Positions 53,005 to 64,000 of a stretch of 64,000 nt of DNA are shown here, piece after piece. The DNA is taken from assembly GCA_942486035.1 (NCBI GenBank), contig CALNXK010000081.1:2007501-2071500 (forward strand), in the 5' to 3' direction. Below the pieces are notes generated by a model, which saw only the letters and a program-made list of their open reading frames with translations, had not been told where the DNA came from and did not search any database. How positions within the stretch are numbered: the stretch's first letter is position 1; the number at the start of each line of letters is the position of its first letter. Source of the stretch: Porites lobata. Taxonomy: Eukaryota; Cnidaria; Anthozoa; Scleractinia; Poritidae. The position numbers and the translations under genes were made by a program.

Positions 53005-53671
53005 CAGCGTGCACGGATTGCTTTAGTTTTGTCGGACCGTAATAACTTTGCATACCGACAAAAACAATATCAAGCGACACCTTTAATACAAATGCAGTCA
53101 CTTCATTCGCAATGCTATAAATAACTAAAAGACCTAAAATGTCTCGCTACACAGGCTTAAAAATTCATCCTTTATCTGCTGGAAAGAAATACATAAATTC
53201 AGGACTTACGGGTTTTGTTAAATTTGAGACCCGGAAGTTCGCGAACCCCGCTACCGATTTCTGTTTCAATTCGTGAATTGTAAGTAACCAACAGTTTAAT
53301 TCAGTTCACTTCTACTTCATTTTTTTAGATCAAAGTTCCCAATATAGCCAGGTGTATACTGGTAGTAAACAACAGCATAGAAAACTTTAGTTCATTTCAA
53401 TATCATCGAATGTGACCGGTCATCTTGACCGTCAAGGCCAACAAAATGAGGACAATTCAACGCTTCACGTTTGGGAATGTAAAATTATTAAACACTTTTT
53501 CATTCGTGAAAAAACGAACAGTCGGTCAATTTTGTGTAAAAACGATCTGGATCTTCCATTAACCACTTTTAAGTTAACAAAAATGAAAGCAACGGTAACT
53601 CAAACTTAACTCAGACTTAACTCAAACTCAACTCAAACTCAACTCAAACTCAACTCAACTCGTAACTCGGT

Positions 53672-54544
53672 CATTAGTATCTCTCCAATACACATAGCTT
53701 ACAGATATCCTGCAGCTAAAAATGAAGATCTACGTAAAATAATTAAAAATTATATCAATAAAAAAAATTAAAATTGAAGTTGTTTACTACTATTAATAGT
53801 ATCATCATATTTATAAATAAAATTTGATATAAAATGTGGGAATTTAAATTTCCCTTAAATTGTTAGTGATTTTCATAACTTTTATCACTAAAACAATAAA
53901 AGTTATGAAATTTTTTAACCCTTAAAGTAAGTTAAACTTCCTATTGACAAACGGTACCCCTTTCGCGTAGTTTAGAAATTTGCATCCCCCTTAACTGCTG
54001 TATATGAACTTTCTTTAAAATATGAATATTAATCACTAAACCAAAACGTTTTCTCGACTTTTTCACAGCCATAAAATGCATCTGTTATCCCTTTTGGGCC
54101 TTTTTACCTACCGAAATGACAGATTTCCCAACCCTTTCATACGTCTGAAGCCTGGTACCCCTTTCGGGCGGAGTCTCCCCGTCAAGCCATTAGAGAGAGT
54201 AGCCCGCCTCCCCCCTCCTCCCGGGGCTTAAGGAAGGGGTAGTTAGATTTGCAGCTCGCGTAATGAGCCATTTGAACGTTTTCAGATTAGCAGAAGTACA
54301 ACTTACTTACCTTTAGTTATAGTACGTGCAGGCAGAGCCCATAGCAAATTTGTTTTCGCTCGAGTGAAAGTCGCTCGACTAGTATGTTTACGAGTGCAGC
54401 TCGTCACTAGTGCCAATCTCCCGCTGCTGGGCAAAATTGGTTCAGCCTGGTCTTTTCTTGTGGCAATGACATGTAGGTTCTCCTGGCATGGAAAGACAAG
54501 AGCTATAGCTGATACATAATGCGACGTACGTGTAGATAGCAAGT
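53672..54544. other. intergenic, 5' flank of SNAPC5
   Basis: AT-rich to 53940. 53941-54240 contains a dispersed repeat with CGGTACCCCTTTCG and CCCCTTTCGGGCGGAGTCTC, related to sequence near 12960, 17840 and 58670. The 300 bases before 54545 should include the SNAPC5 promoter. No TATA box was recognised. Confidence 0.45.
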
Positions 54545-57500
54545 ATGGCAACTACAGAAAAGTTGCAGAATGAGATTCTCCTCAAGGAAGAGGCATTTTT
54601 GAAAGAAGAGAAAGCTAAATTAACTGAACAGCTCAACAAACTGAAGGTACAGACTGTCTTCACAGTACACTCGATCTTTGTAGGTAGTGTAGATTATTAA
54701 GCTTATTATTTTTGGTAATTCCCGGAAAAGTTGAGCAAACAGATAGTAACAGATCTCTTAAGAGTATTTAAAAAAAAGGTGTGTTAGTGTAATCGCGTGT
54801 GTTACACGCATTAAATATATTAAAGAAAATGATGTTATCCATTTTATTCTAATTACTTTGGTGGTTTTAGAGATTTGTGTGCCCTGATTGGTTGGGGATT
54901 GCGTTGAATGCCACTACAATCAACAACAACAACAACAACAACAAAAAAGCATGGACATGAAAGCACCCTAAGCAGTGCTGAATGCATTTTTTTTTAGGGG
55001 GGTCAGGGTGTGAACAATCTGGATGCTTAAATTTGGCAAATGCCAGAATTCCATATTGAACATGAAAATAATACAAATAAAATACAGTCCTTGTTGTGGA
55101 CAAAGAACTAGTAAAAACTTCCAATTTGACTTAGCCATTAGAGCAATCAAACCGTGGCCTCAATCAACTCTAACATGTGTAGTTCAGTGTTACATAAAGG
55201 AAATAAATGCTACACTATGCACATCAGGCTACTATTTTGTGCTGTCCATATTTGGTGGACAAATACCACCTGCCCCACCAGTAGCGCTGTGCTTGGTTGG
55301 TGCGTTACAGTTAAAAATAATGCTTTAAATAACTGGGGTTTGTTTCAGTAAAACACCTGTAAATTTTGGAGGCCTCAGTTTGGATCTAAAAATCCTAAAG
55401 TGCAGACCTCCCCTGGATCCACCACTGGGCAAGACTTACTGTACACTCATTCTAATTTTGTGCTTTTTTCTTTGAAAAATCACAGTCCTGAAGATTCATA
55501 TAATAGTTTTCTAAAACCTCATTTTTCTTTGAAGTAACCTTTTTGTTTACCTTTTAAAGTTTGCAGCATTTGCTGATGTCATCTCTTGTATATCATCTCC
55601 GTCTGTTTTAATCTTTTTACTAGGTTGAGGAGATGGCTCTTATGAAGTTACTGAAACCAGACAATGAACCATCTCATCATACCACATTGGAGCTGTTTGC
55701 CAAAAAGCCTCAACTTGTAGGTTTATGTGAAATTTTTGACTTTTTCCTATCTGTTCCTTTAACTCTTTCACCCTGGAAATTTTGCCAAAAAACACTGTTT
55801 TTCACCAGTGGAGCCTTTTTCTGCACTCTATCTAGCCAAAAAGAAGTAAACCCCCAAATTGTTTTTTGCAAAGTCAAGCACTTTGCTGGCTTTTTGTTCC
55901 TGATGCTAAATTATGGCTTTCAAAGTTTATTTTTTAGTTCAAATTTTTGGAGGACAAAAATGTCTCACTGTCTCTGACTCCTACATGTTTTGTACCTTTA
56001 ATTGTTTCTCCTCCTCCATCTTTCCTTTTTAATTGTTACATGTTTCTGGTGCTTTATTTTGGTGGGAAAAAAACTTTTGTGACTTTCTCCTCAAGAAATT
56101 TCAGGTGGGTAGTTAAAGAAGATTTTCAATGGAATTTTCTGGTGAAAGTCTCATGATTTTTGTGCATTTTTCACTGGCCTGTTCCAATGAATCATGCTCT
56201 CCTGGGTATGGTTTTAAATATTTCAAATTTAAGTCTTTTTAGAACAAATGGCTATAAAATGGTTACAGTCAGGGCCCGCAGAGCAGATATTAAAACTGCC
56301 AGTAGTAGTATAAATTTAAGTCTTCTGAAATGGCTATAAATGCATCTAAAACTGCCAATAGTAATATAAATTTCTAATTATTACATAGTCAGTTCAAACA
56401 ACAAGTTACAACCTGGCCCCCTGCCCCACGCTAGACCAAAATTTAAATGAATAGACTTTGACACTAGATCCAACATACACAATGGTTGAGTGTCACCCAA
56501 ACATTTTTGAGTCGGATTCTCTGAAGGTGCCAAAGTTGCCTTTCCGGTTGTCATTAAGAGCTGCAAACGCATTGGCAACATCTACAAGACAAAGTTTGTC
56601 TGTTCTCTGTTTGTGGGTGTTCAGTATCGTCAGATTACTAGACCTTGTTTGTGAGGTAAGTGACAGATCTGCAAAAGTGGGGGGCTAAAGCCCCCCCCCC
56701 CTGCACGGTCTCTTTTACAGGGGGGGTGAGGATGGGTGTTAACGTGTTCAGCATGTTTGAAAAGGGGAAGCAGGGAAACTTAGCTGATCGGTCTTTTCAC
56801 TTCTATCCCATCCTATCAAGACTTAAACTGATAAGAGGAATTTGTTTGATGTTTGAACTTATTCACCCTGCTACTTCTAAGCAAACACTTTGAGGACAAG
56901 TAAAAACAATGAGGAGATTGAAATGTGTGACATTTTTAATAACAGCCAATCAAGGGTTTAGCAGGTCTGGAGTGCCAAATTTGCTGTCAAGTTGTCTGCC
57001 CAAGACAAGAGACTTCGCTCTATGAACTGATGTGATCACGAGCCCTGTATAATGCTTGAATTGTTTGTAATTACAGTTTGCCCTTTTGATTTTCTTTTGT
57101 TTAAGGCTTCAGCTTCCACCCAGAGGGTCAATGAGTTTGAAACAGAAACAGAAGTCAACCACATACCTCTTCAAGCACTTGATAATCTGGATATGTAAGT
57201 AAATGTAATAGAAATATATTTTCTGAAGTTTTTAAGCAAGAGATAATCTGACTCTTGCTTTTTTATGCTCTCCTCAATACACTGAAAATCTCCCCTGTAT
57301 TAGAAGTTTTGTTTTTCAGACTTTCGAAAAGCACTTCAAAGAGCTAGCACATAGAAAAATTTATTGTTTAATGCATTTACAGCCAAATTTGTTGTATAAT
57401 GCGCTGCGCATTTTGCTATTATTTGAGGTGGGCTAATGCAAATCACAATGCAATGTGTTCGCCCAGCTTTGTCTGCTAAAACAAAACTGCAAATTAAATG

Positions 57501-60500
57501 ACTCTACACTGCTCAAGAATAGCGAAGGAAATTGCCACGGTGAGTGGAATTTTTGTCAAGGGAAAGAGCCAGAAATTGCATCAATCTTGCAAGTGGGGTA
57601 GACATTCATAAGAAAGATCAGAAAAAACTTTGAACCATTATTTTGAACTATTATTGTCTGAAAAAAGACAATCACAAGCAACAAACCTTGAAACACAGTT
57701 CAAACAAACAAAACGCATAAAAATCCACCTATCACAAATCACAAACCATGACCTTTTGAACTTGTTTAAGTAAACATCTGTTTCCTAAGAGGTCCACTAA
57801 ATAATTGATGGAACAGAAAAACCCCAAATTCCTTCAATGTTTGTAAAACACACAGCAGGATACAATGAATTTGGCTGTAATGTATTTATAATAAACGAGT
57901 AGACTTACATGCAGTAAAGTAGATGCATGCAATAATTTGTTTCACATAACAATCAATTTTAGGAACAGGCACATTGCTGAAGGGGAGGAAGAAGAGTTTG
58001 AAGACGATGACGAAGATGACACAATTGATTACAGTAAGTCTTGACCCCTCAATTTCCAAGAGTTCAGAAGTCATGAGAAATTCAAAATTTCATGTAACCC
58101 AAAAACAAATGGAAGTCACGTGAAACGGCTCTTGCTCTGATAAAGCTAGTATAATAGGGTTTAGTTCATTGTTTGTCTCACAATAATATTTGTCACTTTG
58201 ATATTGGTCACGACATTTCGACTCACACTGCAGGTCTTCATCAGTCTATAGTGTCGATTTATGGAGTCGGACTATTTGTACTAGCATGGTTGTTAGTGAC
58301 TGGTGTATCACGAACCTTGCTCATGGTTGGTGGGTTTCAATCCAAAGTGTTGTTGGTAATATCAGAGGAGGGATTAGGAGGAAACTGATCCCTCAGATAA
58401 TACTAACAATTCTTTGAGTTTGGTATGTCTTCAACTTAACCCATTCGTCAGATATTTTTCCAAAAAACGCTAAGCTACATATGTAGTTGAGCCTGATTTT
58501 CTGGTCACCATATGGCAAAGAAGTAAAATTATCCAAAAGGTTGACTGAGTCTTCCTTCTTTTGGTAAATTATGGTTTAAAAGACCTGTTTCCCTTGCTTT
58601 TCCATTCTTAACAAATTAGGCTCCATCTCGAGGTCCAGCCCCTTACCGTTTTATATACCATTTTTGACAGACAAGGTACCCCTTTCGTATACCTTCTATA
58701 GACAAATGAAACCCCTTTCACATATCAAGTATAAAAATTTGCATCCTTTACTGGGGTCAGGGTTTCAAACCCTCACCGGCTCACCCATACCCAAATATTG
58801 GTCGAGTACCCCCCCCCCTCCCCCCACCCCCACACTTGTAAGAGATACAAAGGACATGGTTGCATATGGGCAAAGTTCTCAGTGAGTAGTACAGTGAAAG
58901 CTCTCACATGTGGACACCCTCAGGACATGAAAAAGGTGCCCATTACTGGAGTTGGCCACTAGTCTTATTGTTCTCATACGTGGCCACGAGAGATGTAAGG
59001 GTTAAATGGCTGCTTACAGGCACTTGCCCAGCTACAAATAAACAACGGAATTGCAACAAAACTGATTTAAAGAGTAGCCGGGTGTGTATGTGAAAAAAAA
59101 CACTGAAACTAACTTAAATTAATTTTGATGATAAACAGCCGTTTGAGGTTGATACAAACACCATGTATATTAAAATACAAGATTCAGAAGTGAATGAGAT
59201 TTATGGGAGCTTAAAAACAAAGCTAAAATCTTTAGGGGAATGTATAAATACAGAGTTTGTATGGGAGTACTTGACACAGGGTTTTGTGAAGGTAGCCGTA
59301 AGAAGAGCTGTCTGCTTACTGTGCTGTTCAAAAATACGCGGACTCTGAAGTTCAAAAGGTGCCTTCACAATATTTTTTAATGCGGTTTTCTCTGCCATCA
59401 ATCATAATAATTGCGATCACAAGCAACGAACCTTGAAAGACAAAAACACACAAAACAGATCAAAATCCACCAGTCACAAACCATGACAAAGTAAAGTTCT
59501 GGGCTCAATTGTTTGAAAGATGGAAAGCGATAACGTAATTGAATATTGAATACTTATCCGCTGGATAGTGATTTATCAAGTGGATAGTGCTATCCAACGT
59601 TTGAACAACCGGCACCTGTTTCCTAAGATGTCTGCTAAGATGATTGACGGCTCAAAAAGCGCAAACGTCAGTTAGCTTTTGAACTTAAGAACTTGCTTGT
59701 TTTTGAAAAGCACAGTAAACGAGTGTCCATTAAGAGAGCTTCCACTGTATAATATTTTTGTGCACAACACAGTTACTTGTATGAAGCCAAACATTTTTGA
59801 CCTCAGCTACTAACTTGTGTGAAGTTTACATTGCATGAAAGATAACTATTTCTGACAGGGTGAAATTATAGTTTGTAAACTTTTCTACTTTTAGGTCAAC
59901 AGCTATTGAATGCAATGTCACATCTTAACCAGCAAAACAGTAATATGGATCAAGACAACTCCAGGTAAGTACTATTTTTATTTTTCTTTTATCTAGGCCA
60001 TGTTTGTTGAACTTTTAAAAGGACAATCTCACTCCAGAAAGGACACTATTTTGATAAAAATATTAAAATATGCATTTTCCCAAGTTAGCCTTAACATGCA
60101 GGTTCTTACATAAATGGTAATTAACACAACTTTTTGCTATTTACGTGTAGTTTTTTTTTCTGAAGAAAAAATACATCGTAGCTAAGAGTATTTAGTGGTA
60201 TTCAGCTTATTCTGTATATAAAATTGTATATGGATCAATATCAATTTTGCTTATATATTGGCACATACATTGCAGTTGGAGTGATAAGGCACCTATGTCT
60301 CCAAAGAGGATTTTAAAAAATAAGAACCAGCTGTTTCAAATTTTAGGCTAAACAGGTTCTCGTATAGAGGGGACCTAACTGGCAAATTTTAACCTAACAG
60401 GTTCCTTATAGGCTGTTCACAATCCCCATTTTTCTGTGAGATCGTCGAGATATGGCGCGACTTACTATCAATGGCGGCCATCTTGGTATGGGACAGAATG

Positions 60501-60812
60501 ATATCACACATTTTCCAATGTTTCTGAATTTTTACCATCTCATGAGGAGAATTTTGTCATAATGAGGTGGAAATCAGGGGCTCAGAAAACAACCAGCAAC
60601 TAAGAGGAATGACTGTCAATTTTTTATCTGTAAAATTTAGAAATGTCTTCATGGATATAGTTTGACTTTTCATTTGATTTGAAACTTGTGAAATATCCTC
60701 TTTCTTCTTTATGCTTTCATCGGTAATTTTTTTTGACAGGTCTGTCTTCCATAGCATAATGCAGCAGGAGATTGACGATTTTAATGAAGAAGAGGATGAA
60801 TATTTTAATTAA
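54545..60812 (+). CDS. snapc5: snRNA-activating protein complex subunit 5 (165 aa, 6 exons)
   Basis: Exons 54545-54646, 55624-55716, 57106-57194, 57963-58033, 59895-59964, 60740-60812. All are GT-AG, phases continuous, total 498 bases. The first two exons encode a coiled coil, ILLKEEAFLKEEKAKLTEQL then NKLKVEEMALMKLL, matching human SNAPC5/SNAP19 (RKEEETLLRLKAALHDQL, NRLKVEELAL). HHTTLELFAKK matches its INQTTLELSTK, and exon 4 is acidic (EGEEEEFEDDDEDD) like the human C-terminal glutamate run. The family protein is a small subunit of the complex that binds the proximal sequence element of snRNA promoters for Pol II and Pol III, using the helix to contact SNAPC4 (family knowledge). Human is 98 aa. 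The extra ~65 residues here come from exon 3 and from exons 5-6, ending IMQQEIDDFNEEEDEYFN. It faces GTF2A2 at the window end. Confidence 0.88.
54921..54943. repeat. (CAA)n microsatellite in snapc5 intron 1
   Basis: About seven uninterrupted CAA units followed by an A-run. Confidence 0.9.
59499..59618. repeat. 120-bp MITE, third copy of the GTGGATAGTGCTATCC family (snapc5 intron 4)
   Basis: CTGGGCTCAATTGTTTGAAA on the left faces GTTTGAACAACCGGCACCTG on the right. Includes GCTGGATAGTGATTTATC and GTGGATAGTGCTATCCAAC. See 28271-28421 and 36687-36746. Confidence 0.7.
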
Positions 60813-63783
60813 CAGATCTATACCCATATATTTATTATATGTATAATATACTAGAATAAGAAATGACAAAGACCTTCCTTTACTACCTCAAAAGGTAGTG
60901 TCACTCTTTATGATATCTCTGCATTCTGCAAGGGAGACAACCCTTTGATGCCCTTTTCTTTTGCATCATTTTGGTAAGATTTCTAACAGTAGCTCACAAG
61001 TCCAGTTAACCAGGGAAGTTAAAGTAGCTTTTGAATTAATTTTCACCAATAGCATTTCAAAAAACAGTATGGACTTAAGTTCTCTTAACCTGTGCTAGGC
61101 TCTCGGTCAGTGCAGACAAACAAAAAAGCAGGCAAGCAGTGAAAAAGCGAGCAAGCGTAAAATGGCAGAAAGAGAGAAGAGGAGCTGAGAGCCTGTAAGC
61201 ATCTTTACAAACACCTCAGTCTGCCCACTTCCAGAAAAACTGTTTCTTGTGTCAAAATGACATGTTAAAATGTCTAAATGTGCTGTAAAGGAGGGTGTCC
61301 ACACCCTCACTACGTTTTTTCTTTGTCTATGCAAGCTGTTGATGTGATTGACATAAACTGTTAAAATTGACCAATCAAAGGGTATACCAGGAGCTGGTAT
61401 ATCAGAATGAGGTATTGAAAACATTGATGACAGGCTCCACTTTCCCATCTCTCCCCAGCTTCCACGTGGTTTTCGTGTATCTTTTTTCAGTGCACTTTTC
61501 TTACTATCTTGGAGCCTGGAACAGGCTTAAATTCTCTCAGGCCTAATTTTAAATTTTATAACATTACATGCCATGTGCTTCTGATAAACCTACAACCCAC
61601 ATTGTAGCATGTATTCTGCAACAATCATAAGTCGTTTGTAGGTTTGATTTATACAACTCGTGTCATAGCATTATTGTAAGTACACTGCATGCATCAAAGT
61701 TGTACTGTACCATCAGCCTTAATTCACTCAAAACACTGGGTAAGCTTAGCTGTAACAAGAGCCACAGGTTTTGGCTCTGACAGCCCCACTGTACTACATA
61801 ACGTGTGGATCTAGTGGCAATGTACCCACAGGATGACAAGTTAGCAATTTTACTTGACCGGGAAATTAGAATTTTTCCAACAAACACAAATACTTGTCTT
61901 GCAATGAATTTTGCATTTAATTGAAAAATATTATTTAAATAGAACATTACAAGGTTTCTGCCTGGACAAGTTCCATGATACAAAGGTAGCAGTTATAACT
62001 AACATTACAAGTAAAGCAAACTGAAAAGCACAACATTACTTTGTTCTGGCACATACTTATACATGTAGCAGAATCTGTTTGTAATTAATTTAAAAAAATC
62101 CAAATTAGCTACTTAAGAAAGGGATCGCTCATGTGAACCAAAATACCCTACATTCACAAAGGTATGTCTCTTTCTGTGAATTCTCTTTGGATCAGAATTG
62201 AGTGAATGTAAGCATGGTTAAAATGCTCAGGATGTCTCAAACAGGTTGCTGAAACTGCTGTCTTTAAGTTAAAAAAATGAAATAAATTTCTTTAGCAACA
62301 CTGCTGAGGATTGTTACATCTGGAAGGATTGTGAGTTGCTGAGCCTCCATTTATGAGCCTGTTGCATCTGCCGCTGAAGCTGAACATCACAAAAGAAAAA
62401 AACAAGAACTAATATTATTAAACAATATTATTGGATGAGGTTTTGTAATATCCAGAATGATGAAAGTCAAGGTAAGTGTTATCAGCCTAGCAGAAGGCCA
62501 AGGCTAATAACACTTGTACCAAGACCTTCATTATTCTGGATATCACAAAAACCAAATTTAATAATAATAATTGTATTATCATACATTGTTTTTAAGAAAA
62601 TAAGGACAAACACAGCATCAAGGAACACAGTTTGACATTGCTCAAAGAAATCATGCATTGTGCATGCAACCTACAGATCTGTCACTAATCTGCTAGCAGA
62701 TAACTAACTAATTTGTAGGTTGCTCTGATTTCCATTAACTGTAGGCTCTTAGCCAATGACAAGACAGGTAGTGAGTACGATGCATAATAAATGAACTTAT
62801 CATTCCCCCCCTCCTTCCCCCATTCTGGGGGGTGAGGGTCACTCCAGGCTTGTGACCTTTCCTGTGGAAGTACATGCAAAGCTTGCATTTCTCATTGATC
62901 CCAAGAGCTATGCTACTGAAAGATTTTACTTCAGGTAGCTCCAACATGCTGGATTGGTCAAGGGTGAGAAGCCACTGAGCCTCCAGCCCTCTGTGTTGGA
63001 ATTTGGTAGACAGCTTATCACTCCACACTATAAAGAGAGTTCCCAAAGGTTTTTTTTCGAACCAATATTTGTGTTATTTGAATGCCAGGATTTGAGATTT
63101 TAGAGCAAAATGGGGGCAAGATTTGGGATTGAAAGCATGCACTGAATGTGGGAAGGTAGTATGCCGAAAACAACCACTAGGGTTACTGGATTGAGGTAAA
63201 ATTTGGGTTGGGATACATGCTTAAGGAACCCTATTTGGTACCCTCTATAAAAACTGGAATACAGAAACAGGAACCTGCCCTCTTCTCTACTTGTTAAGAA
63301 AGAGCCAATGATGATAATATGATAGTACCTATCTCTGGGTATTTGCACAAGCTCTATAACTATACTATTCCCCTGAACCTTCTGCAACAGTTTCCCAGAA
63401 AGCTACCAATGGCCCTTCCCTGGAGACATAGGCATGCTATTGTTCACAGCAATATTAAATCATTATTGTTTTCAGAAGGGTTCTTACACATTGTAAAAGC
63501 ACAACGTAGGAGCATACTGTGCATTTTCCATTTTGCTGTGGCAACTGTACATGGTTTCTCATCTGAGGGTTTACTGTTATTGTCTTTGATTCACACCCTG
63601 TTCACAATTCCTTGAAAGGTTTGAACTATAATTTAACTACTTTTTTGCCCAGCAAAGGAGCAACGCCCATGACAATGCCCTTCAGGATTCAAAAAAGGTT
63701 CACGTGGTAAGTTTACCACTTCCTTTAAAAAATAATGACTTTTTTAATAATAATTCATTTCAATTATTACTTTCCAAAAAGTT
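60813..63783. other. region between convergent snapc5 and gtf2a2
   Basis: Probable 3' UTRs of both genes, plus a foldback at 62421-62570. The short frames (61107-61448, 61663-61983, 62735-63046, 63100-63387, 63319-63615) lack family motifs and are not called. Confidence 0.45.
62421..62570. repeat. 150-bp foldback MITE
   Basis: Left arm TTGGATGAGGTTTTGTAATA with TCCAGAATGATGAAAGTC; right arm GACCTTCATTATTCTGGATA with TCACAAAAACCAA, inverted. A central GTGTTATCAGCCT / AGGCTAATAACAC stem. AT-rich ends hide any target duplication. Confidence 0.75.
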
Positions 63784-63930
63784 TTAAATATAGCCACACA
63801 AACCTTTTCCATCACAAGCTACAACTTTCACTTTTTCCACCTTGACAACTTCTCCCATATCCCTGAATTCTACACCATTCAATACAAAGGTCCACACATT
63901 ATCACAAAACCTGTATGTGTTCAAACTACC
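63784..63930 (-). CDS. gtf2a2: TFIIA gamma subunit, C-terminal exon (partial, 48 aa)
   Basis: On the minus strand after an acceptor TATTTCAG (63938-63931) the exon reads [19 protein letters not shown], then [20 protein letters not shown] and DGKGLCGYI, stop TAA at 63786-63784. This is the C-terminal beta-barrel region of TFIIA gamma: human has [20 protein letters not shown] and KVDKVKIVACDGK. TFIIA binds TBP on promoter DNA and stabilises the preinitiation complex. The small subunit pairs with TFIIA alpha/beta through this barrel. The N-terminal four-helix part lies beyond the window edge. The last eight residues differ from the usual tail. A splice at GATGGAAAAG|GTTTGT to a further exon is possible but I found no convincing one. 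Confidence 0.9.
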   Translation of the reverse strand, partial: [48 protein letters not shown]

Positions 63931-64000
63931 CTGAAATAAAACAGAGACATGGATTTATGCTTTAATTATTTCAACTTGCTACAGCCAACATATGCTGATG

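Larger units (their letters stand above)
51087..53671. mobile_element. 2.6-kb element with TIRs built of tandem GAGTTGAGTTT units, carrying an OTU-like fragment
   Basis: Left end (51087-51166): ACCAAGTTA, then about six units of a 10-11-bp repeat (GAGTTGAGTTTGAGTTGAG, later GAGTTAAGTTT), then GTTACCGTT. The right end (53591-53671) is the reverse complement of the same series in the same order, ending TAACTCGGT. The match over about 80 bp, including the order of unit variants, shows a true inverted-repeat pair and not two unrelated microsatellites. Inside are an OTU-like fragment, a nested MULE-like MITE, and a CGAGCCAYG tandem repeat. I see no transposase and no clear target duplication, so transposition is inferred. 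Confidence 0.65.

Noticed and set aside
54867..55124. Minus-strand ORF with poly-Leu/Val tail
   Set aside because: The leucine run is the antisense reading of the (CAA)n microsatellite in snapc5 intron 1.
55633..55977. 114-codon ORF running past snapc5 exon 2
   Set aside because: Only the first part (to 55716) is coding. The remainder is intron after the donor CTT|GTAGGT.

Overview
This is an intron-rich, AT-rich animal nuclear genome window, most likely from an anthozoan cnidarian (stony coral or relative). The inference rests on short conserved exons inside long repeat-filled introns, a CR1/L2-like LINE fragment, Kolobok-type (TTAA) DNA transposons, many foldback MITEs and a cnidarian-looking gene set. 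The species cannot be read from the sequence. There are no bacterial or viral genes.

Layout. 1-0.85 kb: 3' end of a LINE. 2.7-3.4 kb: an intronless, unrecognised nuclear-type gene with a CRE site just upstream. 3.7-8.9 kb: two DNA elements with the same terminal inverted repeat (TIR). The larger, 4.3 kb, carries a 69-bp minisatellite and ends 179 bp before the next start codon. 9.1-13.7 kb: magoh (exon junction complex), six exons, complete. 16.2-20.0 kb: a three-exon single-pass membrane protein with two SEA-like domains, rebuilt here from a signal-peptide exon, one large exon and a short tail exon. 21.0-21.7 kb: a ~63-bp minisatellite. 25.0-45.8 kb: a 22-exon TTC3-like TPR/RING-H2 E3 ubiquitin ligase of 641 residues, whose introns are full of transposons. 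47.1-50.8 kb: two tandem NmrA-like Rossmann genes on the minus strand. The second has one in-frame nonsense codon, and between them lies a decayed copy of the ligase's RING exon, so the block looks like an old tandem duplication. 51.1-53.7 kb: an element with TIRs made of a tandem GAGTTGAGTTT-like repeat, carrying an OTU-protease-like fragment. 54.5-60.8 kb: SNAPC5 (snRNA-activating complex), six exons. 63.8-63.9 kb: the last recognisable exon of GTF2A2 (TFIIA gamma) on the minus strand, running out of the window.

The genes do not form a pathway. The conserved ones are housekeeping functions: mRNA surveillance, ubiquitylation, redox-sensor-like Rossmann proteins and basal transcription. SNAPC5 and GTF2A2, both basal transcription factors, are convergent neighbours. 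All spliced models were checked by hand for GT-AG sites, phase continuity and total length divisible by three. None could be checked against transcripts.
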